DNA of 64,000 nt from Oscillospiraceae bacterium (GTDB taxonomy: Bacteria; Bacillota; Clostridia; Oscillospirales; Ruminococcaceae): contig JALEJQ010000017.1 of assembly GCA_022769565.1 (NCBI GenBank), positions 60,780-124,779 on the forward strand, given 5' to 3'. The notes under the pieces are model-generated. The model did no database searches and was not told the origin of the DNA. It saw only the letters and a list, made by a program, of their open reading frames with translations. A program made the position numbers and the translations under genes. This document shows positions 54,466 to 63,861 of this stretch, piece after piece. Positions within the stretch are counted from its first letter, which is position 1; the number at the start of each line of letters is the position of its first letter.

Positions 54466-55032
54466 TTACTTACTTGAATCAATATACTTCCAGTAGCCCT
54501 TAAGATAAATTCCACCGGAAATAACGGTCAGGGCGGTTGCTATCCAGATAAGGGTCTGATTTGCAATATTCATTACCGCTGCGCCCGTTGTACCCGGTTC
54601 AAAGCCGATGCACATTCCTGCCATGATAACAACTATCGCTATCATTGTAAATGCAGTTTTGAGCTTGCCCCAGATGCCTGCGGCTACCACAATGCCCTCG
54701 TTAGCGGTAACAAGGCGAAGTCCCGACACCATAAATTCTCTTGCAACAATGATTATAACGGGAACTGCACCTACAAGTCCCAGCTCTGTCATGCAGATAA
54801 GCGCCGAAATGACAAGCACCTTATCCGCAAGAGGGTCAAGGAACTTGCCAAAGGTGGTAACAAGGTTCCTGCTCCTTGCAATATGTCCGTCAAGTGCGTC
54901 CGTAACGGAAGCCGCAATGAATATGACCAACGCAATTATCTTGCTGAAAGGGATAAAATCCGTCAGCATAAAGAAAACGAAAAACGGAACAAGAATTACT
55001 CGCAGAATAGTCAGCTTATTCGGCAGATTCAT
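54466..55032 (-). CDS. pgsA: CDP-diacylglycerol--glycerol-3-phosphate 3-phosphatidyltransferase
   Basis: MNLPNKLTILRVILVPFFVFFML...DALDGHIARSRNLVTTFGKFLDPLADKVLV. Confidence 0.95.
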   Translation of the reverse strand: MNLPNKLTILRVILVPFFVFFMLTDFIPFSKIIALVIFIAASVTDALDGHIARSRNLVTTFGKFLDPLADKVLVISALICMTELGLVGAVPVIIIVAREFMVSGLRLVTANEGIVVAAGIWGKLKTAFTMIAIVVIMAGMCIGFEPGTTGAAVMNIANQTLIWIATALTVISGGIYLKGYWKYIDSSK

Positions 55033-56359
55033 CGTCTATCACTCCAATCAGGTCGTAGTCAAGCATATCTGTTATCTTTACCTTAACAAACTTTCCGGGA
55101 ACCGGCTTGCGGCCTTGGGAAGTAAAGAATATCTTTCCATCAATGTCGGGAGCGTCGGCGTAAGTCCTGCCGAAATAGCATTCACCGTAACGGTCGTAGC
55201 CCTCGGTAACAACTTCCACAGTCTTGTCTAACATTTCCGAGTTCTTCTGAGCCATTATTATCTGCTGCTGCTCCATAATGATGTCGGCACGGTGCTTTCT
55301 TACCTCTTCGTCTATCTGACCGTCCATTTCAGCCGCCTTTGTGCCTTCTTCCTCGGAATAGGGGAAACAGCCGAGACGGTCAAACTTAACGTCCTTGACG
55401 AATTCCGCAAGAGTATTGAACTGCTCCTCGGTCTCCGTCGGGAAGCCTGTTATAAGGGTAGTGCGTATCACTACACCCGGTATCTTCGCCCTTATCTTTT
55501 CAATAAGGCTGCGCAGGGAGGCTTCATCTCCGGGGCGGTTCATCTTTCTGAGAATATCCCCGTCGCAGTGCTGAATGGGCAGTTCTATGTACTTAACTAT
55601 CTTGTCTTCCTTTGCGATAACGTCAAGCAGCTTGTCCGTAACACGCTCGGGGTAGCAGTAAAGCACTCTTATCCACTTAAGATTGTCAATTTTGCAAAGC
55701 TCTTCAAGCAGCTCGGGGAGCTTTGATTCACCGTAAAGATCCTCGCCGTAACGGGTAGTGTCCTGAGCGATAACGTTAAGCTCTCTTACGCCCCTGCCCA
55801 CAAGGTCTTTGGCTTCCGCAACAAGCTCTTCCATAGGAACGCTGCGGAATTTGCCTCTTATTGAAGGAATAGCGCAGTAGGTACAGCAATTGCTGCAGCC
55901 CTCAGCCACTTTAAGATAGGAATAAAACGACAGCGTTGTCTGGATACGTCCGCCTGTCATTGGAAGAGAAAGCTTGTTGTCGAAATTAAGGAACGTTTCG
56001 TTTGCAAGCACATGGTCAAGCACATTAACAATATCCCCGTTGCAGCCTAAGCCCACAACAGCGTCAGATTCGGGGATAAGCTCGTGTACTTCCTCCTTGT
56101 ATCGTTCCGCAAGGCAGCCTGTGATGATTATTTTCTTTATCCTGCCTTCCTTTTTCAGTTCGGCAAATTCAAGTATAGTTTCTATAGCCTCCTGCTTTGC
56201 GCTTTCGATAAAGCCGCAGGTGTTTATAATGGCAATATCGGCAAGAGCGGCGTCAGCCACAAGCTGATAGCCTGCTTCTTTTATTTTAAACAGCATTCTT
56301 TCGGCATCGACCTGGTTTTTATTGCAGCCGAGAGATACCATACCAACTTTAACGGGCAT
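55016..56359 (-). CDS. rimO: Ribosomal protein S12 methylthiotransferase RimO
   Basis: MPVKVGMVSLGCNKNQVDAERML...AEGCSNCCTYCAIPSIRGKFRS...TRYGEDLYGESKLPELLEEL. Confidence 0.95.
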   Translation of the reverse strand: MPVKVGMVSLGCNKNQVDAERMLFKIKEAGYQLVADAALADIAIINTCGFIESAKQEAIETILEFAELKKEGRIKKIIITGCLAERYKEEVHELIPESDAVVGLGCNGDIVNVLDHVLANETFLNFDNKLSLPMTGGRIQTTLSFYSYLKVAEGCSNCCTYCAIPSIRGKFRSVPMEELVAEAKDLVGRGVRELNVIAQDTTRYGEDLYGESKLPELLEELCKIDNLKWIRVLYCYPERVTDKLLDVIAKEDKIVKYIELPIQHCDGDILRKMNRPGDEASLRSLIEKIRAKIPGVVIRTTLITGFPTETEEQFNTLAEFVKDVKFDRLGCFPYSEEEGTKAAEMDGQIDEEVRKHRADIIMEQQQIIMAQKNSEMLDKTVEVVTEGYDRYGECYFGRTYADAPDIDGKIFFTSQGRKPVPGKFVKVKITDMLDYDLIGVIDDESAE

Positions 56360-56461
56360 TTTTAATCTTCCTTTTCAAAAAAATCATATATGATTATTAT
56401 ATCACCGAAGGAACGTTTTGTAAACCGTTTTGCAAAAAAACGCAGCTGTTTTCGCTATTTC

Positions 56462-56800
56462 ACAAAACAGATATAAAGTTTACGTCCACGCTTTTCAAAG
56501 GGTGGCAGGGGTCAAGGGGGCAGCGCCCCATTGTCGCTCTCCGCAGAGAGCGAAACACCCTAAAGCTAAGGCGCACAGCCAAGTAACAGCAAAAACAGCA
56601 AAGTAAAAAAATCCGAAGGCGCAATTCACATACACAATCGGAACCAAGAAATGTATTGCATATCACAAAACTTGTGGAACCGACTATGTGAATTGCGCCT
56701 ATTTCTATCCTATAAAAACAAAGCACCCTCGGATAAAATGTGCGGAGCGGAGCGACGTGCATTTTATCCGACACGACAAATTTAATGAGGAATTATAGGC
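56462..56800 (-). repeat. Multi-hairpin intergenic module copy 5 (82-bp core 56618-56699)
   Basis: cgctctccgcagagagcg; GGCGCAATTCACATA...TATGTGAATTGCGCC; cggataaaatg...cattttatccg. Confidence 0.88.
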
Positions 56801-57117
56801 GCTTCGCTGAATGAATAGTGAATAATATCGGCGTTGCGCCATAGTTTTATTTAACGTGACTTCTTTTTTGGGTGTACTTCTGTATGGCACGGTATGCAAA
56901 GGGACAACCTTCAGGGGGCAAGGGGGAGGCGCTCTGGTACAAAAGGGACGCTGGGCCGCCCTCCCCCCTTACCCCCTTGCGGTTTTCCCTCTGCACTCTC
57001 TTTCCCCAAACCCCCAACCCTCTCCAGGCCACCGCTATGCGGCTTTTGGTCAGTTTGTTGTTTGCTGTAACGGCTGTGGGGTTCCTGTGTGAGGGGCGGA
57101 ACGGGCAAGCCGTTCCT

Positions 57118-57560
57118 GATTTGTTTGCGATAATCGGGCGCACACCCGTCCCCTACATAATTGTAATAAATGTGCGGAAAACAGACCGCCTTTGTTTGTC
57201 GTGTCGGATAAAATGCACATCGCTTCGCTCTGTACATTTTATCCGAGAGTACTTTATCTTGATATGTAAGAATAGGCGCAATTCACATAGTCGGTTCCAC
57301 GAGTTCTATGTCATATGACACATTTCTTGGTTCCGATTTTTTATGTGAATTGCGCCGTTAATTTTTACTTTGCTTATTTTACTTTTACAATGCGTTGCAC
57401 CTTGCTTTAGGGGAGTTTCGCTCTCTGCGGAGAGCGACAATGGGGCGCTGCCCCCTTGACCCCTGCCACCCTTTGATAAAGCGAAATTCTGTCCTCACTG
57501 CCGTTCGGAGTTTTCTTCGAAAACCAAGCAGAATTGACGTAAACTTTAGACGCTTCGCGG
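57118..57560 (+). repeat. Multi-hairpin intergenic module copy 6 (82-bp core 57275-57356)
   Basis: cggataaaatg...cattttatccg; GGCGCAATTCACATA...TATGTGAATTGCGCC; cgctctctgcggagagcgacaatggggcgctgccccc. Head-to-head with copy 5. Confidence 0.88.
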
Positions 57561-57563
57561 TTC

Positions 57564-58691
57564 TTACCCCCACAGCTCCTTTATAAGCTCCGAAACATAT
57601 TCGCTCTGCTCCGCTGTCATGGGTGAGTTGTTGCACTGCTCGTAAAATCCCGAAAACAGCTCCTCGGGAGATTTGAGCTTCTCCTCGGACAGGTCGTTCA
57701 TCGCTCCGCCCGAACGGGTGCGCAGGTTGTCATAGTCCAGCTTCATTATGTTGGGATAAACTGCACGGAGCCTGCCCATTGCTTCGGGAATATCCTGCTC
57801 ATCGGTAAGTGTAACGTGAAGGAAATCATTCCTGTTCTCATCGGTGTAGGCGCTGCGGTTCGTGACCTCCATATAGCTGCCCTTTATCTCTCTCATATCG
57901 TTAAGGGGAACAAGCGGCACGGTGCGCAGCTCAAGGCTGCCCTTTTCTTTAAGCTCAGCAATTGTTACGGACTTTTTATGGTTTACCTCGGAAAAGGAGT
58001 ATTTCAGCGGCGTTCCGCAGTAGCGTATCTTCTCCGAAAGGATATGCTGTGCACCGTGTATGTGACCCAATGCGGCATAATCAAACGGCTCGAATATATC
58101 CGCTCCCACATCGTCAAGTCCGCCTACGGAAATGCTTTCCGACTCGCAGCGCTCCGCTCCCGTTACAAACTGGTGAGCGATTATAACGTTACGCTTTGAA
58201 GTATCAATATCCATATGCTTAACGGCGGTGCGAAGTGCGGAATCGTAGCTTTCCGTGTCCTCATCGGGGAAAAAGCGGCGCACGTTTGCAGGCTTCACAA
58301 AGGGCAGCATATAAACAAAAACGCTGCCGAAGCCGTCTTTAAGCTCAAAGGGCGTTACCTCTCCGCCGTAAACAGGGGAAAGGTGAACTCCCGCAGGTGC
58401 CATAAGCCTTGAACCGAATGCAATGCGCTCGGGGGAGTCGTGGTTTCCACTTATTGCAAATACCTCCGTACCTCTTTCCGCCAACTTAACAAGAAAATCG
58501 TCAAAAAGCTCCACCGCTTCGGCAGGAGGCACGGGCTTGTCGTAAATATCCCCTGCAATAAGCACGGCATCCGGCTTTTCTTCAGAAACGATGTCTATAA
58601 TTCTGTCAAGGATATACTTCTGCTGTTCAAGCATTGAAAATTCGCATACCCTTTTCCCAAGGTGCAAGTCAGAAAGGTGAACAAGCTTCAT
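57564..58691 (-). CDS. sbcD: Exonuclease SbcD (Mre11-like)
   Basis: MKLVHLSDLHLGKRVCEFSMLEQQKYIL...VLIAGDIYDKPVP...AISGNHDSPERIAFGS...ALGHIHGAQ. Confidence 0.93.
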   Translation of the reverse strand: MKLVHLSDLHLGKRVCEFSMLEQQKYILDRIIDIVSEEKPDAVLIAGDIYDKPVPPAEAVELFDDFLVKLAERGTEVFAISGNHDSPERIAFGSRLMAPAGVHLSPVYGGEVTPFELKDGFGSVFVYMLPFVKPANVRRFFPDEDTESYDSALRTAVKHMDIDTSKRNVIIAHQFVTGAERCESESISVGGLDDVGADIFEPFDYAALGHIHGAQHILSEKIRYCGTPLKYSFSEVNHKKSVTIAELKEKGSLELRTVPLVPLNDMREIKGSYMEVTNRSAYTDENRNDFLHVTLTDEQDIPEAMGRLRAVYPNIMKLDYDNLRTRSGGAMNDLSEEKLKSPEELFSGFYEQCNNSPMTAEQSEYVSELIKELWG

Positions 58692-58692
58692 T

Positions 58693-61600
58693 TTAACCGT
58701 CCTTTGTTTCTTCGATATAATTCTCGTGCATAATGTTTATAACGGATTCCATAAGCTCAACAGGCTTGTCGTCCTTGTTTATCTTAACGGCAATATAAGG
58801 CTTCTCGGAGCCGTTGACGGTAACTCTGCCCTTGAAGGTCTTGACAAGTGCCTGTATCTGCTCCATAGTTGCGGACTTCAGATAGAAAAGCATCATTCCG
58901 TTCCGCTGTGTTATCTCGGTAATGCCCATATTTCCTGCCATATTTCTGAGAAGCGCAACGGTGATAAGTCCCTGGATAGCCTTGGGCGGCTCGCCGTAAC
59001 GGTCAATAAGCTCGTCAATAAGGTCCATGCTGTCCTCATTGGTCTGCAAACCTGCAATTTTGCGGTAAATATCAAGCCTTCCCGACAGGCTTTCAATATA
59101 ATTTTCGGGAATGTGGGCTTCGATCTGCAGGTCAACAAGACATTCCTCGGGACGGTGAGGCGGCATTTCGCCCTTCTGCTCCGCAATTGCTTCGGAAAGA
59201 AGCTGTAAATACATATCGTAGCCGACAGCTTCCATCTGACCGTGCTGCTTTCCGCCGAGAATTGAACCTGCTCCTCTTATTTCAAGGTCACGCATTGCAA
59301 TGCGGAAGCCGCTGCCGAACTGGGTGAACTCTCTTATTGCGTCAAGTCGCTTTGCGGCTATTTCCGTAAGCACCTTTCCTCTGCGGAAGGTAAAATATGC
59401 AAAGGCACGGCGGTTTGAACGTCCCACACGGCCTCTCAGCTGATAAAGCTGTGAAAGTCCAAGGTGATCTGCGTCCTCGATAATAAGTGTGTTTACGTTT
59501 GGAACGTCCACGCCCGTTTCGATAAGGGTGGTGCAGACAAGAATATCTATCTCATGCTCAACCAGCTGCTGCCATATGTCAGAAAGCTGTTCCTCCGTAA
59601 GCTGACCGTGAGCAACGCCTATTCTTGCATCGGGCAGCAGCTTTGCAAGGTTTTCTGCGCACATTGCAATGCTGTCTATGCGGTTGTGTATATAGTAGAC
59701 CTGACCGCCTCTGCGCAGCTCCTTTGTTATAGCCTGAACAAGAACCCCCATATTATGCTCTATAACGTAGGTCTGAACAGGGTGACGGTCAACGGGCGGC
59801 TCTTCAATAACGCTCATATCCCTTATTCCGCTCATTGCCATATTAAGGGTACGGGGGATAGGCGTTGCGGAAAGGGTAAGAACGTCAACTCCGGCAAAAG
59901 CCTCCTTGAACCGCTCCTTATGGGCAACGCCGAAGCGCTGTTCCTCGTCTATGATAACAAGACCCAAGTCCTTGAATTTAACGTCCTTCTGAACAAGGCG
60001 GTGGGTTCCGATTATCATGTCAATTTCGCCCCTGCGGAGCTGTTTTATTATCTCCTCCTGCTCCTTTTTGCTGCGGAAACGGGAGAGAAGCTGTATTTTC
60101 ATAGGGAAATGCTCAAAACGCTTTACTGCGGTCTGGTAATGCTGCCACGCAAGAACGGTGGTAGGGGTAAGAAGTACGCACTGCTTGCTGTCAAGCATAC
60201 ATTTGAACGCCGCTCTGAACGCCACCTCGGTCTTGCCGAAGCCAACGTCGCCGCAGAGAAGTCTGTCCATAGGCACAGGCTTTTCCATATCCTCTTTTAT
60301 TTCCTGTATGCAGCGGATCTGGTCGTCCGTTTCGGTATAGGGGAAACGCTCCTCAAAATCACGCTGCCAGTCACATTCCTCCGAAAAGGCAAAGCCCTTT
60401 GTCTGCGCACGGACAGCATACAGCTTGGTAAGCTCCTCCGCCATATCCTTGACGGCTTTTTTTACACGATTCCGTGTTTTCTGCCACTCGTTTGAGGACA
60501 GCTTATTCAGCTTTACTCCCGAATCGTCACGGGGACCGATGTACCGTGACACCATATCAAGCTGGTTTACGGGAACGTAAAGAACGTCGGTGCCTGCGTA
60601 CTGTATGGTGATATAATCCTTTGTAACGCCCTCCATTTCCAGCTTGCGTATGCCCTGAAAGCGTCCTATGCCGTGGAGAGCATGAACAACAAGGTCGCCG
60701 GGGGAAATGTCCGAAAGGGAGCTTATTTCCTCGCCCTTTTTCAGCTTTTTCGCACGGCGCTTTGAAACGGCGGCTCTTGCCTGAGTGATAAGTGCGGTCT
60801 TAACGTCGGGGTAATCATAGCCCGAGCTTACGCAGCCTGTCATAAGCAAGGCTCTGCCCTTTACAAGCTGTGACTTCTCCGTTAAAATGTCGCAGGGAAT
60901 ACCCTCGTCACGAAGGTCGTTTGCAATAATGGGGAGCGTTTTCTCCGAGCCTGCCATAACGATAACGGAATAACCGCTGTCAAGATAGCTGCGCAGGTCT
61001 TCGATAAGCTGGCGTATCTCGCCGCCCCAGGGAGCAGTCTGATTTGCGGAAACGGAAAGCAGCCTTTTGAAACGCACATCATCACTGCTGCGCATAAAGG
61101 TGTTCATATATATCTGCATAAAGCCGTCCGCTCTTGACATAAGCTCGCCGAATTCAAGCATATAACCGCCCAGACCCTTGCAAAGCTCACCTTCTTCAAG
61201 GAGCAGCTTTATATCCTCGGCGTGCTGCGAAAGAACAGGCTTTGCTTTTTCGGCGCAGTTGCGGTATTCGCTGAAAATTACTGCGCTGTTCTCGGGGTCA
61301 AGGTAATCGAAAATGTCACCGGGCAGCTCATAGGCAAGGGGAAGGTACTTGTCGATATTTCCGAGAGAAAGACCGGTGTTAAGGCGGTCAATATCCTTTG
61401 CAAGATTGGCTTTAACGGCTTCCGCACGTTTGCCCCTGACGGACTTTGACAGGGCTGCTATTCTTTCGGCAAATACCTCGGGGCTGTCAAAAAGCACCTC
61501 GCAGGCAGGGGATATTTCAAGTCTTTCAACAGGGTCGGTGCGGCGCTGTGTTTCCGTGTCGAAGTAGGACATTGTGTCTATCTCGTCACCCCAAAGCTCA

Positions 61601-62181
61601 ATTCTTACGGGAAAAGGCTCCTGCACGGAAAAAATATCAACTATCGAACCTCTTATTGAAAACTGGGAAGGTCCTTCAACGGTGTCGCTGCGTGTGTAGC
61701 CTGCGGCTATTAGGTCTGCGGCAAGGCGTTTTGTGTCAACGGTGGTGTTTTTGTCTATGGCAACAGTTCTCGCCGCAAGAATTTCGGGGGGGATAGTGCG
61801 CTGCAGCACCGCCTCGACCGAAGCGCATACAAAACGGCAGGAACCGCTTAAAAGCCTTGAAAGCACACCAAGCCGTGTATGCTCATATTCTCTTGAAACG
61901 GTCTCCACCTCGGTGAAGGTGAAATCCTTTGCCGGATAGACATAGCTGCACACCTCTCCCGACATTTCGTTTATATCGTCGGAAATACGCTTTGCACCTG
62001 CTTCATCCTCGGTGATGATAAGGACGGGAGCGGAAACGCCTGCGGCAAGGGCAAGCTGCGCCTTGTGTATTCCCGAAACGCCCGTTACGGAAACGGGGGA
62101 TTCGTGCCTTTGAACGGACAGCTTAATATCCTTCAAAAGGTTTAAGTCTTCTATTGCTCTGACAAAAATTGAACCTGCCAT
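58693..62181 (-). CDS. mfd: Transcription-repair coupling factor
   Basis: GDLVVHALHGIGRFQGIRKLEMEGVTKDYITIQYAGTDVLYVPVNQLDMVSRY; DRLLCGDVGFGKTEVAFRAAFK; LTLSATPIPRTLNMAMSGIRDMSVIEEPP. Confidence 0.97.
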   Translation of the reverse strand: MAGSIFVRAIEDLNLLKDIKLSVQRHESPVSVTGVSGIHKAQLALAAGVSAPVLIITEDEAGAKRISDDINEMSGEVCSYVYPAKDFTFTEVETVSREYEHTRLGVLSRLLSGSCRFVCASVEAVLQRTIPPEILAARTVAIDKNTTVDTKRLAADLIAAGYTRSDTVEGPSQFSIRGSIVDIFSVQEPFPVRIELWGDEIDTMSYFDTETQRRTDPVERLEISPACEVLFDSPEVFAERIAALSKSVRGKRAEAVKANLAKDIDRLNTGLSLGNIDKYLPLAYELPGDIFDYLDPENSAVIFSEYRNCAEKAKPVLSQHAEDIKLLLEEGELCKGLGGYMLEFGELMSRADGFMQIYMNTFMRSSDDVRFKRLLSVSANQTAPWGGEIRQLIEDLRSYLDSGYSVIVMAGSEKTLPIIANDLRDEGIPCDILTEKSQLVKGRALLMTGCVSSGYDYPDVKTALITQARAAVSKRRAKKLKKGEEISSLSDISPGDLVVHALHGIGRFQGIRKLEMEGVTKDYITIQYAGTDVLYVPVNQLDMVSRYIGPRDDSGVKLNKLSSNEWQKTRNRVKKAVKDMAEELTKLYAVRAQTKGFAFSEECDWQRDFEERFPYTETDDQIRCIQEIKEDMEKPVPMDRLLCGDVGFGKTEVAFRAAFKCMLDSKQCVLLTPTTVLAWQHYQTAVKRFEHFPMKIQLLSRFRSKKEQEEIIKQLRRGEIDMIIGTHRLVQKDVKFKDLGLVIIDEEQRFGVAHKERFKEAFAGVDVLTLSATPIPRTLNMAMSGIRDMSVIEEPPVDRHPVQTYVIEHNMGVLVQAITKELRRGGQVYYIHNRIDSIAMCAENLAKLLPDARIGVAHGQLTEEQLSDIWQQLVEHEIDILVCTTLIETGVDVPNVNTLIIEDADHLGLSQLYQLRGRVGRSNRRAFAYFTFRRGKVLTEIAAKRLDAIREFTQFGSGFRIAMRDLEIRGAGSILGGKQHGQMEAVGYDMYLQLLSEAIAEQKGEMPPHRPEECLVDLQIEAHIPENYIESLSGRLDIYRKIAGLQTNEDSMDLIDELIDRYGEPPKAIQGLITVALLRNMAGNMGITEITQRNGMMLFYLKSATMEQIQALVKTFKGRVTVNGSEKPYIAVKINKDDKPVELMESVINIMHENYIEETKDG

Positions 62182-62204
62182 AAATCGGATTACCTTTCAA
62201 TTGG

Positions 62205-62355
62205 GATAATTAATGAATAGTGAATAGTGAAGAATGAATAATGAATAATTAAGGTATCGCCTTCGGCGATGTTATTTTAAAGTTTATCCATAGGGGCGGA
62301 TTCTATATCCGCCCGATTTACACCGGAATTATTCATTTAACGAAGCACTGATATG
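62205..62355. repeat. ATGAATA / GGTATCGCCTTCGGCGATGTTATT / GGGGCGGAT-ATCCGCCC repeat mosaic
   Basis: aatgaatagtgaatagtgaagaatgaataatgaataattaaggtatcgccttcggcgatgttattttaaag...taggggcggattctatatccgcccgat...attcatttaacgaagcactga. Confidence 0.8.
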
Positions 62356-62429
62356 CCTTGACAATTTGCATATAATAATGATATAATGCGAATAGAATTA
62401 TTCACATAAATTGCAAGGAGTTGATTGTT

Positions 62430-62699
62430 ATGATGATAAAGCCGTCCACCTGTCTGAGAAATGATTATAATGATATTGCAAATTTCTGCAAAACAGAAAA
62501 CCAGCCTGTTTTCCTTACCAAAAACGGAGAGGGCGACCTCGTTGTTATGAGTATGGAAGCCTATTCCTTTCGTGAAGAAATGCTCGATTTGCGTGAAAAA
62601 CTGCTTGAAGCTGAAGCACAGCGCTTGAACGGCGCAAAAACTTACTCTATTGACGAAGTAAACAAGCATCTGGAGGACGTAATAAATGGAACAATATAA
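62430..62699 (+). CDS. Phd/YefM-type antitoxin
   Basis: MMIKPSTCLRNDYNDIANFCKTENQPVFLTKNGEGDLVVMSMEAYSF; overlaps downstream RelE/ParE-like gene. Confidence 0.88.
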   Translation: MMIKPSTCLRNDYNDIANFCKTENQPVFLTKNGEGDLVVMSMEAYSFREEMLDLREKLLEAEAQRLNGAKTYSIDEVNKHLEDVINGTI

Positions 62700-63039
62700 C
62701 GCAGAGTTCCTTACTGCCGCTATTAACGATATGACGGAAATAACCGCTTCATTCGTTATGCTCGGCAGCAAGCAGGGTGCTGCTCGGATAAAGGATAAAA
62801 TGATGAACGCCGCTGTGCAGATACAGAACTTTCCCTATTCCGGCGTGACCGTACCCGACCCCAAACTTTCAAAGTCGGGATTCCGTATGGTCGTTGTCCG
62901 TGATTATCTTATGCTTTACAAAGTGTTTGAAAAAGAGAAGAAAGTGGTGTTTTACCGTATTCTTAACGGAAAAACCAATTATCCTGCTCTTATGAACAGG
63001 CTGTATAGCATTAACAGCGATGATACCGCAATTCAATAA
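62686..63039 (+). CDS. RelE/ParE-superfamily toxin
   Basis: MEQYNAEFLTAAINDMTEI...PKLSKSGFRMVVVRDYLMLYKVFEKEKKVVFYRILNGKTNYPALM. Confidence 0.85.
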   Translation: MEQYNAEFLTAAINDMTEITASFVMLGSKQGAARIKDKMMNAAVQIQNFPYSGVTVPDPKLSKSGFRMVVVRDYLMLYKVFEKEKKVVFYRILNGKTNYPALMNRLYSINSDDTAIQ

Positions 63040-63041
63040 AA

Positions 63042-63119
63042 CGTGAGCGCAGCGAACACCAAAATTATTCACTATTCATTATTCATTATTCACTATTCAT
63101 TTAGCGCAAGCGTTCATGA
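63042..63119. repeat. Inverted ATGAATA-type repeat right of the TA pair
   Basis: gtgagcgcagcgaacaccaaaattattcactattcattattcattattcactattcatttagcg. Confidence 0.8.
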
Positions 63120-63758
63120 GTTAAATTTATTCATAGCCTCGTCCGTCTTGCCCTTGACCATAAGTTCAAGACAGGCAACAGCCTTTTCCGTGCCTTCCTT
63201 CATCAGCTTCATCTCGTCCTCGCTGAAATGTGAAAGCACCCACGCCGCCAGGTCGTAGTCCTTATGAGGCTTTGCTCCAACGCCCAGCTTTATTCTTGGG
63301 AATGTGTCCTTGCCCGTTAAATAGATAATGGATTTTATGCCGTTGTGTCCGCCGTCCGAGCCTTTTCTGCGTATGCGCAGCTTTGACGGCTCAAGGCTTA
63401 TATCATCATAGCAGACTATGACTTTTTCAATGGGTATCTTGTAGAAGTTCATAGCCTCCACTACAGCCTCGCCGCTGTTGTTCATAAAGGTAGAAGGCTT
63501 CATAACAAGGCAGCTTACCCCGTTTATCTCCGCAACAGCCGTAAGTGACTTGAACCGCAGCTTTTTCACGGAGAATTTGTACTTTTCCGCAAGGGCGTCC
63601 ACCGTCATAAAGCCTGCGTTGTGCCTTGTGTTTGCATACTGCTCTCCGGGGTTGCCAAGACCTGCTATGATATATTCGGGCTGACCTGCCGGAGCGCTGT
63701 TATTTTCCGATTTTATCTTCTCAAAAACATCAAAAATACTCATTTGGTTATCTCTCAA
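63114..63758 (-). CDS. pth: Peptidyl-tRNA hydrolase
   Basis: YIIAGLGNPGEQYANTRHNAGFMTVDALAEKY...MKPSTFMNNSGEAVVEAMNFY...RRKGSDGGHNGIKSII. Confidence 0.96.
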   Translation of the reverse strand: MRDNQMSIFDVFEKIKSENNSAPAGQPEYIIAGLGNPGEQYANTRHNAGFMTVDALAEKYKFSVKKLRFKSLTAVAEINGVSCLVMKPSTFMNNSGEAVVEAMNFYKIPIEKVIVCYDDISLEPSKLRIRRKGSDGGHNGIKSIIYLTGKDTFPRIKLGVGAKPHKDYDLAAWVLSHFSEDEMKLMKEGTEKAVACLELMVKGKTDEAMNKFNS

Positions 63759-63805
63759 CCTCTATCTTCTAACCTCATATTTTCTAACCTCTGATACGCA
63801 CTTTA

Positions 63806-63845
63806 ACCCCACAAGGCAGTATACGCCTTGTGGGGCAGTTTTTTA
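63806..63845. terminator. Hairpin terminator
   Basis: CCCCACAAGGC-AGTATAC-GCCTTGTGGGG followed by CAGTTTTTT. Confidence 0.75.
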
Positions 63846-63861
63846 TGCGGTTTATTTTTCC

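Noticed and set aside
56847-57318. Overlapping ORFs in the GC-skewed spacer between module copies 5 and 6
   Set aside because: Mutually overlapping, Pro/Arg-rich or low-complexity, without RBS; attributable to repeat sequence.
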